A DNA stretch of 64,000 nucleotides from Granulicella sibirica (GTDB lineage: Bacteria > Acidobacteriota > Terriglobia > Terriglobales > Acidobacteriaceae): NCBI RefSeq assembly GCF_004115155.1, contig NZ_RDSM01000001.1:2480001-2544000 (forward strand), written 5' to 3'. Made by a program: the position numbers and the translations under genes. Below, in pieces: positions 60,545 to 64,000 of the stretch. The notes under the pieces are model-generated. The model saw only the letters and a list, made by a program, of their open reading frames with translations. It was not told the origin of the DNA and ran no database searches. Positions within the stretch are counted from its first letter, which is position 1; each line of letters opens with the position of its first letter.

Positions 60545-63073
60545 ATGGCAATCGATCGTCCCGGCTCCCCGAAGGCTGGGGGAGAGATGTTCGATGTGAC
60601 AGGCGGCGCCGGGGTGGCGACCGTGCCGGATGCTGCTGGTGGCAGCTCAACTGTCGTGAGTTCCGAAGCGGGAATTGAGATGGAAGCGGCGCTGCCGGCG
60701 GTTGCGCCGATGCAGCCCGTTGGGTCGCCCGAGGCGATTGCGATTCGGGATCTGGATGAGCCGAGTGGAAGCTTCACTGGGGCTGTGCCGCAGGCGGAGA
60801 TATCTCTGCGGGAGGGTGAGTCCGCAGCGAAGAATCTTTCGGGATTCTCGGAATCCGACGTTCGCGAGGTCGATGAAAACTTTGTAAGGCTTCTGCGCAC
60901 GGTGCGCGAGAACCGTCCGCACGATGACCTTGAGATTATTCGCAAGGCGTGGTCGTTCTGTCTGCAGCAGCACGAGGGGCAGAAGAGACGGAGCGGCGAA
61001 GCGTATGTGATTCATCCGCTGGAAGTGGGGCAGTTGCTGGCGGAGTTGAAGATGGACTCGACAGCGATTGCGGCGGGGCTTCTGCATGACGCGGTCGAGG
61101 ATACGGATGTGACTTCGCCGGAGATCGCGGTGAAGTTCGGCGAGCAGGTGGCGCACATCGTCGAGGGAGTGACGAAGCTCGACAAGATCAAGTTCGCAAA
61201 CCGTGAGGATCACCAGGCAGAGAACATCCGCAAGATGCTTCTGGCGATGGTCACGGATGTCCGGGTGGTCATCATCAAGCTGGCGGATCGGCTGCATAAC
61301 ATGCGGACGCTGAAGCATCTACCGGTCGAGAAGCAGCAGAAGATCGCGCGGGAGACGCTGGACATCTATGCTCCGCTGGCGCATCGGCTTGGTATGGGCA
61401 AGCTGCGCGGAGAGCTTGAGGATCTTGCGTTCCGGTATACCGACCCGTATGCGTACGAGCAGGTTTCGACGGAGGTCGATGCGCTGCGGGGCGAGGGTGA
61501 GACATTCCTGCATAAGGTGGTGAAGGAGCTTGAGGAGAAGCTTCGGGAGCATGGGATCAAGGGGCGGGTCGAGTCGCGGATCAAGAGGCTTTACTCGATC
61601 CAGCAGAAGCTCTCGACGCAGAAGATTCCGGTGGACCAGGTGTACGACCTGTTCGCGCTGCGGGTGATTTGTAACTCGGTGCAGGACTGCTACGCGCTGC
61701 TTGGGTTGCTGCACTCGATCTGGCGACCAGTTCCGGGGCGGATCAAGGACTTCATCGCGATGCCGCGGTCGAATGGGTACCAATCGCTCCATACGACGCT
61801 GATTGCGCCGGGTGGACACCAGTTCGAGGTGCAGATTCGCACGGAGGATATGCACCGTATCGCCGAGGAGGGGATCGCGGCGCACTGGAAGTACAAGGCG
61901 AGCGATAACGTCACGGCGAAGGACGAGCAGAGGCTGGTTTGGGTAAGGCAGATGCTCGACTGGCAGAGGGAGATGAGCGATCCGAACGAGTTCATGTCCA
62001 CGCTGAAGATGGATATGTATCCGGAGGAGGTTTACACGTTTACGCCGAAGGGCAAGGTTGTCGTGCTGCCGAAGGATGCGAGCCCGATCGACTTCGCGTA
62101 TGCGATTCATACCGAGGTTGGGAATACGACTACAGGTGCGAAGGTGAATGGACGCATCGTTCCGCTGCGGACTCGGCTTCGGAATGGCGACATTGTCGAG
62201 ATCTCGACGCAGGCTGGACATGCTCCGAGTAGAGATTGGCTGAGCTTTACGAAGAGCTCGCGCGCTCGGAACAAGATCAAGCACTGGCTCAATGAGCACC
62301 AGCGGGAACGCGCGATCGAGATCGGCAGGAAGCTGCTGGAGCGCGAGGCGCGGAAGTACAAGATGGTGCTGAGCAAATACCACGAGGCGGACTATGACAA
62401 GGTCGCGAGTGAGTATGGGCTTGGGACGCAGGCGGAGCTTCTCGCGGGAATCGGGTTTGGGAAATACTCTTCGCGGCAGGTTTTGAATAAGCTGGAGCCG
62501 GGTTCGACGCTGGCCGCGGAGCCTGTGGCGCCGGAGGGTGGGGTTGGGAACGCGATCGGGCAGATGTCCGATGCGGTGAAGCGGGTTTTCTTTGGCAAGG
62601 GATCGGACTCGCTGCAGGTGGAGGGGCAGGATGATCTGCTCGTTTATCGGGCTCGATGTTGCAATCCGATTCGGGGAGAAGAGATCGTCGGTTATGTGAC
62701 GCGAGGCAAGGGTGTCGCGGTGCATGCGCGGTCGTGTCCGAATGTGCAGAACCTGCTATACGAGTCGGATCGGCGGATCCAGGTGGAGTGGTCTTCGCCT
62801 CCGGCTGAAGCAGGTGCGGTGAAGGCGCAGACGTATCCAGTGAAGCTGACCGTTCTTTGCGACGATCGGACAGGCATGCTGAAGGAGTTTACCGCCATCA
62901 TTTCAGATGATGGAACGAATATCCGGAGCGTGGATTCGAAGCCTACGGCCGATGGGAATGCGATCGTCGACTTCGTGGTGGAGACAGTGGATGTGCGGCA
63001 TTTGAATCGGCTGGTGCTGAACCTGCGTAAGGTGCCCGGGGTGAGGGACGTGCATCGGGTTACGAAGATCTAG
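60545..63073 (+). CDS. Bifunctional (p)ppGpp synthetase/hydrolase
   Basis: This Rel-type alarmone enzyme controls the stringent response. In its 842 residues I see a low-complexity N-terminal extension of about 105 residues (unusual), an HD hydrolase domain (GEAYVIHPLEVGQLLAEL, His181-Asp182 in GLLHDAVEDTD, about 130-290), the synthetase domain (IKRLYSIQQKL, VPGRIKDFIAMPRSNGYQSLHTT), TGS (VYTFTPKGKVVVLPKDASPIDFAYAIH), a Cys-containing region (YRARCCNPIRGEEIVGYVT) and a final ACT domain ending VRDVHRVTKI. Both catalytic domains look intact, so it should make and degrade (p)ppGpp. A later ATG at 60587 is also possible. Confidence 0.95.
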   Translation: MAIDRPGSPKAGGEMFDVTGGAGVATVPDAAGGSSTVVSSEAGIEMEAALPAVAPMQPVGSPEAIAIRDLDEPSGSFTGAVPQAEISLREGESAAKNLSGFSESDVREVDENFVRLLRTVRENRPHDDLEIIRKAWSFCLQQHEGQKRRSGEAYVIHPLEVGQLLAELKMDSTAIAAGLLHDAVEDTDVTSPEIAVKFGEQVAHIVEGVTKLDKIKFANREDHQAENIRKMLLAMVTDVRVVIIKLADRLHNMRTLKHLPVEKQQKIARETLDIYAPLAHRLGMGKLRGELEDLAFRYTDPYAYEQVSTEVDALRGEGETFLHKVVKELEEKLREHGIKGRVESRIKRLYSIQQKLSTQKIPVDQVYDLFALRVICNSVQDCYALLGLLHSIWRPVPGRIKDFIAMPRSNGYQSLHTTLIAPGGHQFEVQIRTEDMHRIAEEGIAAHWKYKASDNVTAKDEQRLVWVRQMLDWQREMSDPNEFMSTLKMDMYPEEVYTFTPKGKVVVLPKDASPIDFAYAIHTEVGNTTTGAKVNGRIVPLRTRLRNGDIVEISTQAGHAPSRDWLSFTKSSRARNKIKHWLNEHQRERAIEIGRKLLEREARKYKMVLSKYHEADYDKVASEYGLGTQAELLAGIGFGKYSSRQVLNKLEPGSTLAAEPVAPEGGVGNAIGQMSDAVKRVFFGKGSDSLQVEGQDDLLVYRARCCNPIRGEEIVGYVTRGKGVAVHARSCPNVQNLLYESDRRIQVEWSSPPAEAGAVKAQTYPVKLTVLCDDRTGMLKEFTAIISDDGTNIRSVDSKPTADGNAIVDFVVETVDVRHLNRLVLNLRKVPGVRDVHRVTKI

Positions 63074-63152
63074 GGTACCCCCCCCTCCCCATTGCCTGGG
63101 CGCAAGCCCTTTCGTTTGAATGGCTTACCGGGAGTGATCTGGTGTAAACCAT

Positions 63153-63202
63153 TGCAAAGACAGGCACTTAGCCGCAAAAATTAGCAAACAAAGGACTTAG
63201 CC
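63153..63202. repeat. Two imperfect tandem repeats, period about 30 bp
   Basis: TGCAAAGACAGGCACTTAGC (from 63153) and AGCAAACAAAGGACTTAGCC (from 63183) are imperfect copies that share GCAAA and ACTTAGCC. Confidence 0.55.
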
Positions 63203-63351
63203 CCGCTTCGGCCGGTGTCCGACGAATCATTTTCGTCTTTGATCTCCTTTCGGTCCTTCATTTCTACTATTTATTTTATGGAATCGACCATAACTAAAAG
63301 GACATCTCCATCTTATTTAGAATGTGTGAGTTAGGTCGATTCAGGGCTTGA

Positions 63352-63379
63352 CATGCGAATTTGCCTGTAATTTCGCATG
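63352..63379. other. Hairpin with T-rich tail
   Basis: CATGCGAA and TTCGCATG pair perfectly around a 12-nt loop and are followed by CTTTTCTCC. It may be a terminator for transcripts coming out of relA/spoT. Confidence 0.5.
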
Positions 63380-63483
63380 CTTTTCTCCAAATTTATTTTG
63401 GCGTCATACGAAAATCGCGGAGCTCATTGGGCGCTTTTGGGGGTGCGGGAGGCGTTGCTCCCATGCCCGTCAGGGGTATAGGA

Positions 63484-63573
63484 GGTGCACGGGCTTTTGA
63501 ATCAGCTGGTTCTTAAATTGCGGAAGGTGCCTGTTGCCCAAGTTGAAAGACGTGCGCGGGTGATGAGGATCCA
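63484..63573 (+). pseudogene. Decayed duplicate of the relA/spoT 3' end
   Basis: The segment from about 63484 aligns with the last 75 bp of relA/spoT (63001-63073): 30 of the first 37 core positions are identical (from TTTGAATC to AAGGTGCC), then similarity continues with small gaps through GACGTGC and AGATC-like ends. The reading LNQLVLKLRKVP mirrors LNRLVLNLRKVP of the intact gene. Similarity stops at the position of the relA/spoT stop codon, which here is CAG. It is a remnant, not a gene. Confidence 0.7.
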
Positions 63574-63593
63574 GTTGTTGAATTCAATTACGG

Positions 63594-64000
63594 CTACTGG
63601 CGGGCCGCATGGGAATCCCGGCGCTGGACGGTCCAGACTTTTACCTGAAACCACTCATCATAAGAAGTTACCGGCTGCAGGGATAGCGACGGCTCAGACA
63701 GGCGATCTTTCAGCCAGATATCGCGGCTCGGATCGGTCAGAAGCGTGAAGTTGTTGTCAGCGGAGAGAATGTCTTCGAAGGATAGAATGTCGTCCTTTGC
63801 CAAGCCTGCGTTCTTCCAATTCTCCATCAGATGCTGAAGAGAGTGATCTTCCATGGATGCGCGAGGGGAACGGTCATATGTTCGATCCAGCAGGTAAACA
63901 TAGTGATGCGTGGGATCATATGCCCTTAGTAGCAGGAACGTCGGCATGAAGGTGACGACAATCGTCTTCTCAGGTGGGAGATGGTTGAGAAGCCTCTCCG
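63594..64000 (-). CDS. Hypothetical protein, 5' end outside window
   Basis: The frame stays open to the right edge, so only the C-terminal part (at least 135 residues) is visible. It includes LPPEKTIVVTFMPTFLLLRAYDPTHHYVYLLDRTYDRSPRASMEDH and a mixed helical/strand end with SYDEWFQVKVW. One hydrophobic patch (VVTFMPTFLLLRAY) may be a membrane or buried strand. I recognise no family. Because it lies beyond the AT-rich region and the relA/spoT remnant, it may belong to an acquired segment. Confidence 0.5.
   Translation of the reverse strand, partial: ERLLNHLPPEKTIVVTFMPTFLLLRAYDPTHHYVYLLDRTYDRSPRASMEDHSLQHLMENWKNAGLAKDDILSFEDILSADNNFTLLTDPSRDIWLKDRLSEPSLSLQPVTSYDEWFQVKVWTVQRRDSHAARQ

Larger units (their letters stand above)
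63074..63483. other. AT-rich intergenic region after relA/spoT
   Basis: About 410 bp are clearly richer in A and T than the rest of the window, with runs such as TTCTACTATTTATTTTATGG. No protein gene is credible. It opens with GGTACCCCCCC next to the relA/spoT stop, contains a 30-bp-period repeat (63153-63202) and a hairpin (63352-63379), and ends at a decayed copy of the relA/spoT 3' end. It may be acquired DNA. Confidence 0.5.

Noticed and set aside
63485..63748. Plus-strand 87-codon frame after relA/spoT
   Set aside because: Its front is the decayed copy of the relA/spoT end and the rest has no protein-like pattern. It overlaps the better frame on the minus strand.

Overview
This GC-rich window looks like a chromosomal segment of an Acidobacteriota species of the Terriglobia/Acidobacteriaceae type (Granulicella, Terriglobus and Edaphobacter relatives). 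The basis is gene content: a TIGR03436-type VWFA-related protein, an Oar-like TonB receptor with an N-terminal carboxypeptidase-regulatory-like domain, two TIGR03435 soil-associated domains (one fused to a BlaR1-like M56 peptidase), a DUF4331 protein, and a Gram-negative envelope set (LpxA, LpxI, FabZ, RND pump, RlpA, Skp, MltD). Most of the window is ordinary core chromosome. I see no insertion sequence, prophage or CRISPR array.

Layout. 0-2.2 kb: an end-truncated hypothetical gene, then acpP-fabF on the minus strand. 2.4-6.8 kb: RND permease and adaptor without a TolC partner. 7.2-13.1 kb: TPR lipoprotein, Yip1-like membrane protein, exported protein, a small ORF coupled to rlpA, Skp/OmpH behind a strong promoter and a long leader, yggX, and tRNA-Pro(GGG). 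13.5-19.5 kb: lipoprotein, then DUF4331, TPR protein and a large double-module nickel/cobalt-type transporter. 19.5-22.2 kb: a TetR regulator divergent from a tautomerase and an amidase, with two copies of a clear operator palindrome. 22.3-24 kb: greB and two small Cys-rich proteins. 24-33.4 kb: a unidirectional minus-strand block of VWFA protein, TonB receptor, TIGR03435 protein, M56::TIGR03435 fusion and BlaI. It reads as a proteolytic sensor/repressor pair next to surface-protein genes.

33.5-45.4 kb is accessory metabolism: a disulfide oxidoreductase, a 5'-truncated WD40 protein, a GH18 chitinase, a VOC protein, an NTF2-like protein with an alpha/beta hydrolase, a YjbR protein with an MFS transporter, an SDR, two unknown proteins and a membrane acyltransferase. 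45.4-47.7 kb is a lipid A operon, fabZ-lpxA-lpxI. 47.8-60.4 kb holds an exported peroxiredoxin, a histone-H1-like Lys/Ala protein, an MltD-type lytic transglycosylase with an odd Ser/Arg tail, a GlsB-type protein, lepA with a HAD phosphatase, a ricin-like lectin, rnr, an exported unknown and tyrS. 60.5-63.1 kb is relA/spoT. The last kilobase is AT-richer, carries short repeats and a decayed copy of the relA/spoT 3' end, and runs into a partial unknown gene. It may be the edge of an acquired segment.

Several genes start with GTG or TTG, and 1- or 4-nt stop/start overlaps are frequent. Start choices below follow visible Shine-Dalgarno motifs and signal peptides, so some differ from the longest open frame. 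All functions are inferred by reading the sequence; no database search was run.
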